64,000 bases of DNA from NCBI GenBank assembly GCA_027625915.1, contig JANTQA010000047.1:5084001-5148000 (forward strand), given 5' to 3'. The stretch is from Anaeramoeba flamelloides. Taxonomy: Eukaryota > Metamonada > Anaeramoebidae. The translations under genes and the position numbers were made by a program. The notes under the pieces are model-generated. The model was not told where the DNA came from. It did no database searches and saw only the letters and a list, made by a program, of their open reading frames with translations. Position 1 is the first letter of the stretch. Each line of letters starts with the position of its first letter. Shown here piece by piece: positions 44,622 through 55,900 of the stretch.

Positions 44622-45705
44622 TACTTTCAATAAAATCATGTTTTTTTGAATAAGAAACTTCTCACTGATGAAAATATTTCAAAAGAATCAGAGTTTTATA
44701 CACAATTACAGATTTTATTTAAATCTTCAAAAAGTAAATATTCCTTATTTGATAACTTAACTTCACCTTTTCTTTTCTACTTTTAAAGTTTGAAATAACA
44801 GATCGTAATTTAAAGTTCTAAATATTTCTTGGGTAAAATTTGCTGGTTTATTTGTATTGATCTCTTTTGAATAAACGAAAAATCCTCAAGGTAAGAAATT
44901 TAGAATTGAAATATGAAATCAAGTCGAAAATTAATTCCGATTTATCTTTCAAATACTTGTAGATAAACCTAAATTTGGCAAAAAGTCATTGTAAATTTTG
45001 AAGGGGATCTCCACCAAGATGTAATCCTAACCTTAATAAGTAAATTCGAAATTAGTTTTCCTTGATCAATTCAAAAAATATTTGTATAATCAAAACAAAT
45101 TTCATCATATTTTAATAAAAAAAATGAATTTTTCCCCTATTCTTATTCCTAAAATTGTTTCTGTCTTTGCAAAAACTTTGGTAATAGATTGAAAATCGAA
45201 TTTAGTTTACAAAATTTACTCTAAATTTAGATTTCACTAAATGTTGAAACAAAAAGATATATTTTTCTCCAAATAGAATTTTGATTATCAAGCTATTTTG
45301 AGAATTCCTTAACACATGAAAAAACTGTTTTCTTTTGAAACAGGAAAGTATGGTATTTTTAAAAAAGAATAGCTCAAAAATGGAACTTATAAAAATGCAA
45401 CATAAATTGTTTTCGAAAAAGTTGGAATTTTGTAAACTAAATTCGATTTTCTCAAGAGCTATAAGAGTGAAGGTTCTAATTTTTGAAACTACACTTTAAG
45501 TAATAGGGTGTCTGGTAACTCCTTTTTTTGTAACGAGATTGTTTTTTCAAATTTCAATAGGAAAAATTTTATATATGAAAATTAAAGAGTTTCTCAAACA
45601 TAATGTTCAAAAAATATAAAATTAAATGGAAAGGGTAATCACGAAGATTAAATTAGACTTTTCTTGGGACTATTTAGAGAACGATTTTAATCAAGTCATT
45701 TAAAT

Positions 45706-45930
45706 TTAAATGATAATTTTTTTAAAAAAAATTTTTTCTAAATTTGTAATATTTGCCAAATAACAAGAGAATGAACCCAGTCTTTTGTCAAAGTTTGAAA
45801 ACAAAATAGAGTTGGTATCTTTTTTCACGCAAACAAAGTTTCTTCTTTTGATCAATAACAAATGTTGATCTGGTAACATTGTGTTTTCATTAAAGGAATA
45901 CCCAAAGGTTGCTCTGAAATTTCTATCCAT
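45706..45930 (-). CDS. Coding-like ORF, unknown
   Basis: The ORF reads MDRNFRATFGYSFNENTMLP, then DQHLLLIKRRNFVCVKKD and RLGSFSCYLANITNLEK. It uses mixed third positions and polar residues, unlike the F/I/Y/N/K chance ORFs nearby. AAATTCTCAG directly upstream could be a splice acceptor. The C-terminal ten residues are run-off K/I. I find no recognisable domain or partner exon. It may be an exon, a decayed gene or chance. Confidence 0.25.
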   Translation of the reverse strand: MDRNFRATFGYSFNENTMLPDQHLLLIKRRNFVCVKKDTNSILFSNFDKRLGSFSCYLANITNLEKIFFKKIII

Positions 45931-46802
45931 GACCTGAGAATTTAATTACTAGGTAAAAGTTTAAACAAATATAAAAGTAAGAAAGTTTTAAAACGATAAA
46001 TTGTGAAAAGAAAAGTAAAAATAAATTTGCAAAGTCTTCGAAAAATTAAAAAAACAACCAATTGGTCAACTCTTGATCCACAAAAATTGACAAAAAAAAA
46101 CTTTTTTCGAGATATCTTTTAAAAAAATATGCTCAATAACACATGTTTTGGAATCTCTTAGAGTTATAAAAAATTTAAAAGTCCCCAGAATAAATTGTTG
46201 TTGTTTTAATATTATCTAGTGCTAATTTATTCAGAAAGTCGTGTATTAATAATATATTTTAGAGTTATCAAATACACCATGTTTAAATTTAACACACTAG
46301 TTCAGGAACCTTTATCTTTAAAAATGAAATTGTTGAAAAAACTTCTAACCTGTCCATTAAAAAAATTTTTTTTCAATTTTGTTTTGATCTCTTTGCTAAA
46401 CTTGTTTTTCATAAAATTTATGTTTCGATCAGATAATAGAACTACGAAATAAAATGAAAAATTCCAACACAACCTTTAAAGAATGTATTGGGTTCAAAAC
46501 CTCAAGTTAAATCCTCAATTATGCGAAACTTTTCAACATTATAATCCTTTAAAAACAGTTATAACAAAAAATTTCTAAAACGACATTTGAAATTGATTAA
46601 AAAATATTACGAACAAAAACTCACATTTTTTCACTTATTAGACTTTTAAAAAAGTGAATAGAAAGGGTTGGTTCACGAATTGCTTCCTTAGATGAATCGC
46701 GTGAGTCTAGTTGTTTTTCTAAAACTTTTGCAAACTTTTATTCATAACTCTAAAAATTACTTTTCATTTTTTGATTTTTTCAAAGTCAAATAGGACAATA
46801 AA

Positions 46803-47060
46803 ATGCTTAATTGTGTACACCCTTTGTTTTCAAATCAGAAAAAGTGGAGTAAAAATTTCAAAAAAACTTCTGAACTGAATTTAGAACAAAAAGAGAATTT
46901 GTCTTTTAAAAAAAGTTTAATTCGATTGTTTTTGAAATTACCAAGCGACTATGATTTTTTTGCAGAAATTTCTCGTTTTAAATTTACCATATTCCTAAAT
47001 TTTTTGGAAAACAGAATTACTTTCAGAAAACAAAACCTTATCAGCCTTTTCGTTGATTAA
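46803..47060 (+). CDS. Coding-like ORF, unknown
   Basis: An 85-codon ORF with a helix-prone charged profile (MLNCVHPLFSNQKKWSKNFK, later LPSDYDFFAEISRFKF). No family is recognised, no splice partner was found, and it lies in the 5' flank of G-alpha on the same strand. It could be an unrelated small gene or chance. Confidence 0.2.
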   Translation: MLNCVHPLFSNQKKWSKNFKKTSELNLEQKENLSFKKSLIRLFLKLPSDYDFFAEISRFKFTIFLNFLENRITFRKQNLISLFVD

Positions 47061-47386
47061 ATTTCAAAACCTTGGGAAATAATCACAAATTGAAGAATTT
47101 ACAAAAGTTTAAAAATTATAATTCTTCGAAAAAACTATTAAATTGCCAATCAACTGCCAAGTGTTGTGGTTTACGCTGCTTTAATTGAACCTGAGTTTAA
47201 ATGAGAATTCTACAAAAATTTGTCGAAAAAAAAGATCATAACTAACTGATCCAAGATCACATCAACAAAGAACTACACAACTAATGGGTGGGTTGTTGAA
47301 AGAAAGTATGAAAATAAAAATATCAGAAAGGATTTTTTTTTTGATTCATTTTTTTTTAAAGGCATTTTTATTACAGATTTCAACAA

Positions 47387-49021
47387 ATGGGGAACAACAA
47401 TCAGAAAAAGCTTAAAAGGAAGGAAATGTTGAAAAATAAAAGAATTGAGAAACTACTCAATGAAGAAAACATTGTTGATCAAACCAATAAAATTCTCTTG
47501 TGTGGTAAGTATTTGGTTCCAGATTTTTGACTTTTGGATCTTTACCCTTTAAAATAAATCTGACTGTTTTTTTGTCTTTTGCAAAAATTGAAATTTTTTT
47601 CGGATTACTTTTCTTTAATAACCAAAAGGAACTGGTGACTCTGGTAAATCAACAATGATCAAGCAAATGAGGGTCTTGTATTGTGATGGATTTCCAAGTG
47701 AACAAGTGCAGCTATATAAAAACGCAATCCAAAAAAGTCTCAGGATTAATATGAAAATGCTGATCCAAAATGGGAAGGCACTTGGTATCCACATCAACGA
47801 CAAAGTCAATAGACAGCTGTCTGAAGAATACTTGGAAAATTTTGAGACTTATAAAAAATCTCAAGTATATTGTAAAAAGGAAATTGACACCCTTAAGCAA
47901 TTATGGCAAGATCACAGTATTCAGACAGTTTGGAACAACAGATGCGAAATTCAAGTTCCTGAAAATCTAGATTAGTAAGTTACTTTTTTTTTCTAAGCAA
48001 GATCATTCTCAATTTTTGAGTCTTAATTTTCAAAATTATTTATTTTATTATTTTTATTTTCCTTCCATTTTTCTTGTATAAATTTTAATATCCTCTCGAT
48101 TAGCTATTTTAATAAGATCGAAAAATTCTGCAACCCCAATTTTAAACCAACAAATGAAGATATTGTCTTATTTCGGATACCAACAACCGGCATCGTCAAG
48201 ATTAATTTCCATTCACAAGATACCAAATGGGAGTAAGTTTACTTCAAATTTTCTTTCTACTTTCATTGTATTTGTTATTTTTTTGCTCCATTTATTTGTG
48301 TTTGTACTGTGAGGATTGTTGACACTTCTTTTTTAAATTTGTTTTATATTTTTGTCCGGACATTTTCAAATTTTGAAAAACTAAACCTAATTTTTTTTTC
48401 TTATATTTTATTTCATTCTTTCTTTCTCTTTCTCTTAATAGGATCATTGATGTTGGTGGTCAAAGAAGTGAAAGAAGAAAATGGATCCATCATTTCGAAG
48501 ATGTAAACTTGGTTTTCTTCATTGTTGCGATCAATGAATTTAATAAAAAGCTCTATGAAGACGAAACAATTAACAGAATGAACGAAAGTATCACACTCTG
48601 CAAAAACATTTTAAACAACAAATATTTCAAAAAAACAGATTGCTCTTTAGTATTTACGAAAACTGATTTACTCAAAAGATCTCTTGAAAAAACAGAATTT
48701 AATATGTACTACCCAAAATACAACCGCGAAAATAATTTTGAGCAAGTCTCTGAATATATTCAAAAATTTTTTATAAAAACAATTAAAAAAAAAAACAAAA
48801 GACAAGTTAGTAGTCATATGATTTGTGCAACAGAGAAAGAAGAGGTATTTCTTTTTCTTTTTTTAAATAATTTCTTATTGTCACTTTTATTAATTTTTTG
48901 TTTTTTGTTTGATTACTTTTTTATTTTTCTTTACTTTTTTATAATTTTATATTAGGTTGAAAATATCATCAATTTAACAATAAGAAAATACTTGGAAAGA
49001 AAGCCTGTTTCTGTATTTTAA
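47387..49021 (+). CDS. Heterotrimeric G protein alpha subunit, five exons
   Basis: This GTP-binding switch couples seven-helix receptors to effectors at the plasma membrane. Exons: 47387-47504, 47629-47974, 48104-48232, 48442-48844 and 48956-49021; introns 124, 129, 209 and 111 nt with donors GTAAGT (three) and GTATTT. The product is 353 residues, the normal length for the family. Seen: MGNNNQ start with Gly2 for N-myristoylation; P-loop GTGDSGKST (40-48; Asp where most have Glu); helical domain 60-175; switch I FRIPTTG with the catalytic Arg179 and Mg-binding Thr182; switch II DVGGQRSERRKW with catalytic Gln205; TKTD at 270-273 in place of NKxD; CAT at 326-328; C terminus RKPVSVF. There is no Cys at position -4, so no pertussis-toxin site, and no Cys in the first residues for palmitoylation (only Gly2 and basic residues). 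All splice phases are consistent, so the gene appears functional. Subclass is not determined. Confidence 0.97.
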
Positions 49022-49866
49022 ACAAGTATCATTATTTTATTTATTTATTTTGAAAGGTATTGGTTAAATAACCACAAAAATAATTGATGGGATAATAATA
49101 ATAATTCTATTTTTTTATATAATTATTATTAGAAATATTTCCTCAAAATTTTAATTTTAAATATGTAATATATAATTGTTTTTTTTTTTTTTTTTTTATT
49201 GTTTATTTACTTTATTTATTCACAGCCACTTTTCTAAAAATTAAATAAAATTTTTTTGGTTAAATTAAATTTAACATTTATTTTTTTTTTTAAACAAAGT
49301 TATCATAAGATTCTTTTTGTCAATTTTGATTATTATTTCTTTTATTTATTTATTTTTATATTTCTAATTTAAATAAATTTTTAATTATTTTTATTATTTT
49401 TATTTTATTTTGGAAAACATTTTTTTTTTTTTTTTTTTAAATGTCTGACAAAAAATATTTCAATATATTTTTCAAATTCAAACCTTTTTTTGAAAAAAAT
49501 AATATTCAGGATTATATTGTGGAAGGTAACTTGGAAAGACATCACAATTTGAAATATGTTATCTATTTCTTTAGCACACAATATGTTATTGTATAAATTA
49601 GTGTGTATGGATACGTTGATTATCGCATTGACTTTGATATTTAACTTATTCAAAAAAACTGTCTAGTCATAGAGATAAAAATCATTTTTTATCAACTCTT
49701 TTTGTTTATGTAACCCTTAAAAACAAGATGGAATAAATTTTAAACAGAAAAGGATTCTATTTTTATTCAATTTCCGATATATATAAGTAAAATGTTTGAC
49801 AATGTAAAACTCTACGAAAAGCTTCATTATTTAAAATCGATTAAATATTATTTATTTGAAAAAATA

Positions 49867-50398
49867 AACCCCATTCCAAAAATTTGGACACTTCCCAAAA
49901 TCAAAAATAGGCAAAATAAAACTCAATTTATTCTATTTTCCCAAATTTCATATAAAATTACATTTAAGTAACCCAGTATTAAAGTTTTAATAACTATTGA
50001 TTTTAATCCAAATAAAAGAAAAAAATATCAAACTCAAAAATAAAAATTGGTATGTATAATATAATGAAACGAGAGAGAACAAAAAATGTAATAGTAAATT
50101 TGTTGAAATTTCACAAAATAATTGTTGATCGATCAATTGATAAGATACCACCTACCGATTGTATGTGATTTTCCAATTTAACAAACTCAGAACTAATCTT
50201 CTATCAACCATTGAAAAAAAAATTTCGAGACAAAAAAAAAAAGATTACGTAACTGCAAAAAAGGAAATGAAAACAAAACAAAAAAGACAAAAAATGAAAT
50301 AGTTTGTAAAACCAAAATTCTTTCCAAATTGAATTTAAAGTGTAGTAAAGATATTCTTTCTACTGTTCAAATTGTTTCCAAATTTTTGGAATATAGTT
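49867..50398. mobile_element. fam-AACCCC (Tc1-like) MITE, uninterrupted copy
   Basis: 532 bp with ends AACCCCATTCCAAAAATTTG and (inverted) AACTATATTCCAAAAATTTG, TA on both sides. No transposase. It serves as the empty-site reference for the nested copy at 21388-23655. Confidence 0.85.
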
Positions 50399-50818
50399 TA
50401 AATTTTTCAAATTTTTGAGAAAATTTATTTCAAAGATTAATAATTTTTCAGTAATATTCAAGTCCTACCATTTATAAATATCTAACAATTTAATAGACAA
50501 TAATATGAATGAGTTATTATTTAATTACATTTAGATTCTTCACAATATTATTGTTTTAATTTTTTTTTATAAGAAAAAATTTTGAAATGTTCTCACATAT
50601 TTTTTTTTTTTTTTTTTTTTTGATAATAATCAATCATCAATTATAAAACCCAAATATAAACAATTGAAAAAAGATTTTTTTTTTTTTTTTGAAGATAAAA
50701 AAGAGAGAAAAACTAATGACAGTTTCTCATAGATTTAATTGCAGATTTGGTATTGTTGTAATTTGTCTTACAATCAAAAAGACCTAAAAAATTGGATCAG
50801 GTGATTTTTTTCTCAGAA

Positions 50819-51016
50819 CAGTTAGTTCCACTTTTCAGACACAACGATGCTAAGAAAATTAAGGATCAAAATATTCTCAAATTAGACCATATTTTTTATT
50901 ATTTCTTTTACATCAATTATTTTATTAGAATTTGAACTTTGTACTTTAATTTGAGATTTTTTTTTGTCCCATAATTTTTGTTAAAAGCTTGTGTTTTAAA
51001 AGTGGAAACGATTATA
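50819..51016. mobile_element. fam-196 MITE, copy 7
   Basis: Left CAGTTAGTTCCACTTTTCAG, right complement near AAAAGTGGAAACGATTATA. Interior TTTGAGATTTTTTTTTGTCC as in the other copies. Confidence 0.7.
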
Positions 51017-51119
51017 TAATTAGAATAACAAGTTTTTGTCAAGTGAATACAGATCTTGTAATTAAAAAAATGTGGGTAAACGAATAACATCTTATCAAAA
51101 AAAAATCCAAAATTAAAAA

Positions 51120-51615
51120 AAAAAAAAGGTAAAAATATAAAAAAAAGATTTCATTTTGGGAATTTCGAAATTATTTTTTTTTCTTCTAATCACTTCAAAC
51201 CCTTTATAATGTATATGTTTTGCTCTATTACAGCCGGGCCGCTTCGACTGGAAAATGATTTATTTGTATATATATATTATAAGTTATGAAGATTATTCAA
51301 TCATTTTTGAATAACATTCAAAAGTTTATTTATTTTTCTTTCAATTTGAAATTCGATTAATTCAACTATTAAAAAGTTTATATTGATTTAATTCAAAACT
51401 ATTAAACTATCTCTCAAAATCATTGGCCCATTAAAAATCAAATTTTAAATAAAAATATTTTTAATAATTGAATTTATCTATTATAATATAAAAATTTTGA
51501 TTTTAATATTCAATACTATACTCAAGAGATATTTATTTTGTATCTAAAAATAAAAGAAAAAAAAAATAAAAAAAACTGTTAAAAAAAATTGGGACATTTA
51601 TTTTGAAAGAAGTAT
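51120..51615. repeat. Two partial fam-AACTCT pieces
   Basis: 51120-51260 matches the right end of the copy at 57429-58536 (TTCTTCTAATCACTTCAAAC, then GACTGGAAAATG). 51395-51615 matches the left part of the copy at 25912-26760 (TCAAAATCATTGGCCCATTA). The order is reversed relative to an intact element, so they are separate fragments. Confidence 0.5.
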
Positions 51616-52980
51616 TACAATAAAAATAGAAAATTTAAAAAATTAATAAAACCCATTTATCGATTCTCATTCCATTTGAATAACTAAATATAATCTCTTT
51701 TTCATATTTGAAACCAATTTTTTCTTTTATTCATCTGTTACTTCTTTCCAATTTTTCATTTTCATTTTCCATTTTAACAAAACACTGTTGAAAAAATAAA
51801 AAAGAGAAAAAATGATTTATTTGCAAACTTTTCATTGTGAGAGGAAAAACTCCAAAACGATACAAAAGCAATTCAAAATTCAAATGGAAGATGGGCCATT
51901 TATTATGTGATTTAGTTTATATAAAATTATTTCAAAATTTTTTCTTGTTTTTTCAATAATTCTCTATTTCTTGATTTACAGTTTTAGAAAATTATTATAA
52001 TGAAATTTTTTTATTTTGACCTAAAGAAACAAATTTTGTTTTCTCTTAATTTGATATTGATTGAAATATTGACCGAAAAATACAAAGGAAAATTTCTTAG
52101 TAATACTGTCTTTTTTTTATTTTATCATAAAAATGATAACATTATTTTCTCATTATTATTAATGAATCAACTTTGTGTTTTGAATTACTATTAAATAATC
52201 AATTTAAATATTAAAAAATTAAACAATTAAATAACAATCTTTGAAAATAATATTTAGACATCGAATAAATAATTATTGTTTTTTCCCAATGTATAACTGA
52301 TCAAAAAAAAATTAAAATAAATTTCTACTTTATCTTTAATCAATTTTACCCTTTTTATTAAAATCGAGATCTGTTTTAAGGACAAATAACATTCTAAATA
52401 TATTATTACACTAATATCATTTTAAATCTTTTATTGAAACCTGATGAAATTTGTGTCAATTAGTCGTGCTAAGGGAGGTATGAATGATTGTGTTATTAGA
52501 GGTTGGACTTAAGTTAGGTTGAGAATTTGAGAGATGTGTTTGGGATTTGATTTGGAGATGTACTTTTGGTATCGTTCAAAAGATCTAAAACTTTTCTGAA
52601 ATTATGAAAGAAGTTATTCATGAAAAGTAATACTTCATTTTTAAAAAGCAATTGTAAAATGTGTAGAGAAGTAAAGTGTCTCTCTTTTTTTTTGTGCTTT
52701 TATTCAAAACACAGAATGACAGATTTTTACACTAAAAAAAAAATACATACGTAAAATGAGGATCAAATATTTATTATTTTCAAAACAAAGCAATAGGGGT
52801 TACTGGTGTAAATAAAGTTGAAATTTTTTCAACTTTCTTTATCAATATTTGCTTTTGAAGTTTTCTCGGTAGGTTCTACAATTTATAGAGAAACGACTCA
52901 CAACCAAAACAAAAAATAGAGTCAAAAGCTAAATTTCCAATATTGAATTTGGAATCATTTTTTTACAAATTTCTTTCAAA

Positions 52981-55900
52981 ATGTCACAGAAAAAAGATCT
53001 GGCTTTAATTTATTTAACTCAATGTATGAACACTCTCAGTTTAAGTGGTATTATGACCCTTTTACCACTTGCTGTTCGTGATTATGGGGCAAGTCCTGGC
53101 ATGATCGGATTTGTCTTGGGATCATTTTCAATCACAGAATTAATCGGAAACTTTGTTCTTGGATGGTTATCTGATCGAAAGGGAAGGATTTCAATTTTAT
53201 ACTTCTCTGCCATCTTTTTATCAATTTCACTTACTTGTACTGCTTTAGTAGAAGAAGTTTATTGGGTATTAATTTTTCGAATGATAACAGGATTTTTTGC
53301 AGGTAATACTTGTTCCTTTTTTAACAAAATAACAAAATTTACCAACCTTTTCAAACCTGTTTTTGATGATTTGGATACGGCTGTATGTCAAAAGTGTTTC
53401 CAAAAGAGTTTACCAGAAGAATTGATCATTTTTTATTTGTCATTTTTTCAATTTGTTGCTTTTTTTTTTTTGTTTTTTTTTTTGTTTGTGGGTTGTGTGT
53501 TAGTTTTTAAAAATGACGTATCCTTCTAAAATCTAAATTTTGTGGACAGTGAATCGCTTTTAAGACTAATAACAAATTTGTTGACTTAAAAGAATGTTGA
53601 GTCAAGATATCTTGTGAAAATTTATGTTAAATTTTAGAAAATTTGTAATTTCTACAGAACCATTTTTACAAACCAAATTTGAAATTTAACTTGAAAAGGT
53701 TTCGAAATCAAAATTTTGTTATGCCTGCTATTTCCACTTTTCTTTCCAAGACTTATTGGGTTTAGGGTGATTGTGTGAATGTACTTGAAAATAAAGTGGG
53801 GAAACCTTTTAAGAGTCATGAAAACAAAAATTGATTCCCAAAGACGCTTGTTTGGTTCAGAATTTTTACAGTTTGTTAAATAAAACGTGACTAAGTTTTA
53901 ATATGTGTTTTTGAAAATTGTTTGTGTTGTTTTTTGAAATAACTGTTTTTTTTTTGAAAAAATGTTTTTCTTTTTTTCTTTAACTGTGGTTTTTAGTTTT
54001 TATTTTGTGTTTTACGAAAAATACAGCTCAATTTAACTCTAATTTCCAATCGAATAATATGTACGAGAGATCATATTATCCAAGTGTTTTTCTACAACCT
54101 TCAAGGCCAATCTCCTGATAAAAGAGATCTAATTGAACCAAATTTAAACAAAACAACACCAAAATTCACAACAAACAAATCTTTCAATTTGAATAAATAC
54201 AAAAAAAAATCAATAAAAAGGATAAAAAGAGTTTCTTAAAAACTTTTTTACTGGTACCTTCACATTGGCAAAAAAATGATATATTAATTTTTCAAAGTTT
54301 TTTTGAAAAAGAAAAGAAAAGAAAAGACAAAAATTTCATTTCATTTTCCTTTTTTCCTTTAACCTATAGTCTTCAAATCATATCTTGTAATTGGTTGACT
54401 TTATTTATTTGTTTTCGTTCTTTTTTTTCCTATATTGGATGCGATAAGAATCCAAAATGAAAGAATATTTCATATTGAATCAAAAAGTTAATTAACCCAT
54501 ATTTTATCTGATATAAAATTCTACAAGAACATGTCCAATGACCAAATTATTTAAAAATCAATTGATTTTCAACAAGTTTAATATAATGAGAGCAAACTAA
54601 ATCTCTTATAAGATCAATTTTAATTGATTATAACAAGATCTTTCAATTTTTCAATCAAAATAGCAAATAATATTTTAGAAAACTTTGAATAAAAAACTCT
54701 TGTACGACTTGTGAGAATGACAGTATTATCATCAAGACAGACCTCCCTTTTAAAAATAAGCAGACTCTTGAAAATTTTTCATTTCAACAACAGATAAAAA
54801 ACGAAAACAACTGAAAAAAGTTGAAAAACAACACTTAAAAACACATTTTTGAAAAAACCACAGTTAAAAGTTTGAAAAAAAATATAAAAGTAAACACGGG
54901 TTATTGAACATACTGTATTAAATTTTTTAGATCATTAAGGGAGTATCTACACCATAAAACAGGTTAAAAATTGAGAGAAAGATGAAACAAGAGTCTTTTA
55001 TTTTTGATGAGTGTATGATCGTTGATTCTCGAAAAATTTTTTTTAAAAAATTATTTGATATTTTTTTTACTAGAAATGCTAAACAAAATAAAAAAAAGAG
55101 AAAAGAATTGATAAAATTGATTGGATTTTTATTTTTTAATATAATCATAGTTTTATTTTTTTGGGAGATGATAATTCTAGATGCTTTGAATAAAACATAT
55201 AGCTATTTTGTGGTTTAAAATTTGATAAAATATACTCATATTCACTTCTCCAATTCCACCAAATCCAACTATTTAAAACCCTAACCAGATATTTTTTGGG
55301 ATAATTATTTTTTTTTTTGGAACCCTTCTAGCTATTAAAGCCCAATTCGTATCTCCTTTTGTGATTCTCCCAATTGTAATGTTGTTCTTCTTTTTAAACC
55401 AAATCCATTTATCCCAAATGTCACTGATAAAAAAATCTTTCTTATTGCTAGTTATTGTCATGATTAAAAAATAAAAAATGAGAAAATTAAAAAATGAGAA
55501 AATTAAAAGCCACAATAGAATGCTGGGATAAGGATAAAAGATAAGTCATTCAATATTCGAAACACTATTTTAAGCAATTCAACTCAACATCCTATTGTGA
55601 AAATTTCTTTGAGAATTTTAAAAAAAAAATTTAAAAAATCTAATGAATGAAGTACTTTAAATAATAAAAATTAATGACTACAACCAAAGTAAAAAATATT
55701 ATTTTCTGATCTTGTTCAAAATTGCAAAAAAGTGAAAAATTTTCCTTTACCGTAGCTACTTCCTTAAGGGACTAATCTCTATTAATTTTTTTTCACCTAA
55801 ATTTAATAGAGATTGAGAAAATTTTTTACCTATTACTTAGATTTGAAAAACCCTGTTTATTTTCAATATTAAACATATTTCTAGATAAGGATTCCTTATT

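Larger units (their letters stand above)
44640..47386. other. Spacer upstream of G-alpha with unassigned coding-like islands
   Basis: No repeat family matches here. A 25-bp inverted repeat (AAATCGAATTTAGTTTACAA at 45195 with its complement near 45450) encloses 200 bp. Two ORFs with coding-like composition are listed separately (45706-45930 minus, 46803-47060 plus). TTATTACAG at 47368-47376 could be a 5'-UTR splice acceptor for G-alpha. Confidence 0.4.
49022..52980. other. Intergenic between G-alpha and the carrier gene
   Basis: The stretch holds a Tc1-like MITE (49867-50398), a fam-196 copy (50819-51016), and two partial fam-AACTCT pieces: a right-end piece at about 51120-51260 (CTTCGACTGGAAAATGATTT) and a left-part piece at about 51395-51615. 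The rest, including 51620-52980, shows nothing recognisable. Confidence 0.5.

Noticed and set aside
47615-47900. Minus-strand ORFs opposite G-alpha exon 2
   Set aside because: Shadows of the real exon.
48309-48506. Plus-strand ORF within the G-alpha gene
   Set aside because: It spans intron 3 and reads exon 4 in the wrong frame.
53303-53529. Read-through of carrier exon 1
   Set aside because: A donor at 53303 and seamless continuation at 58689 show this is intron; the residues after the donor are unlike a transporter helix.
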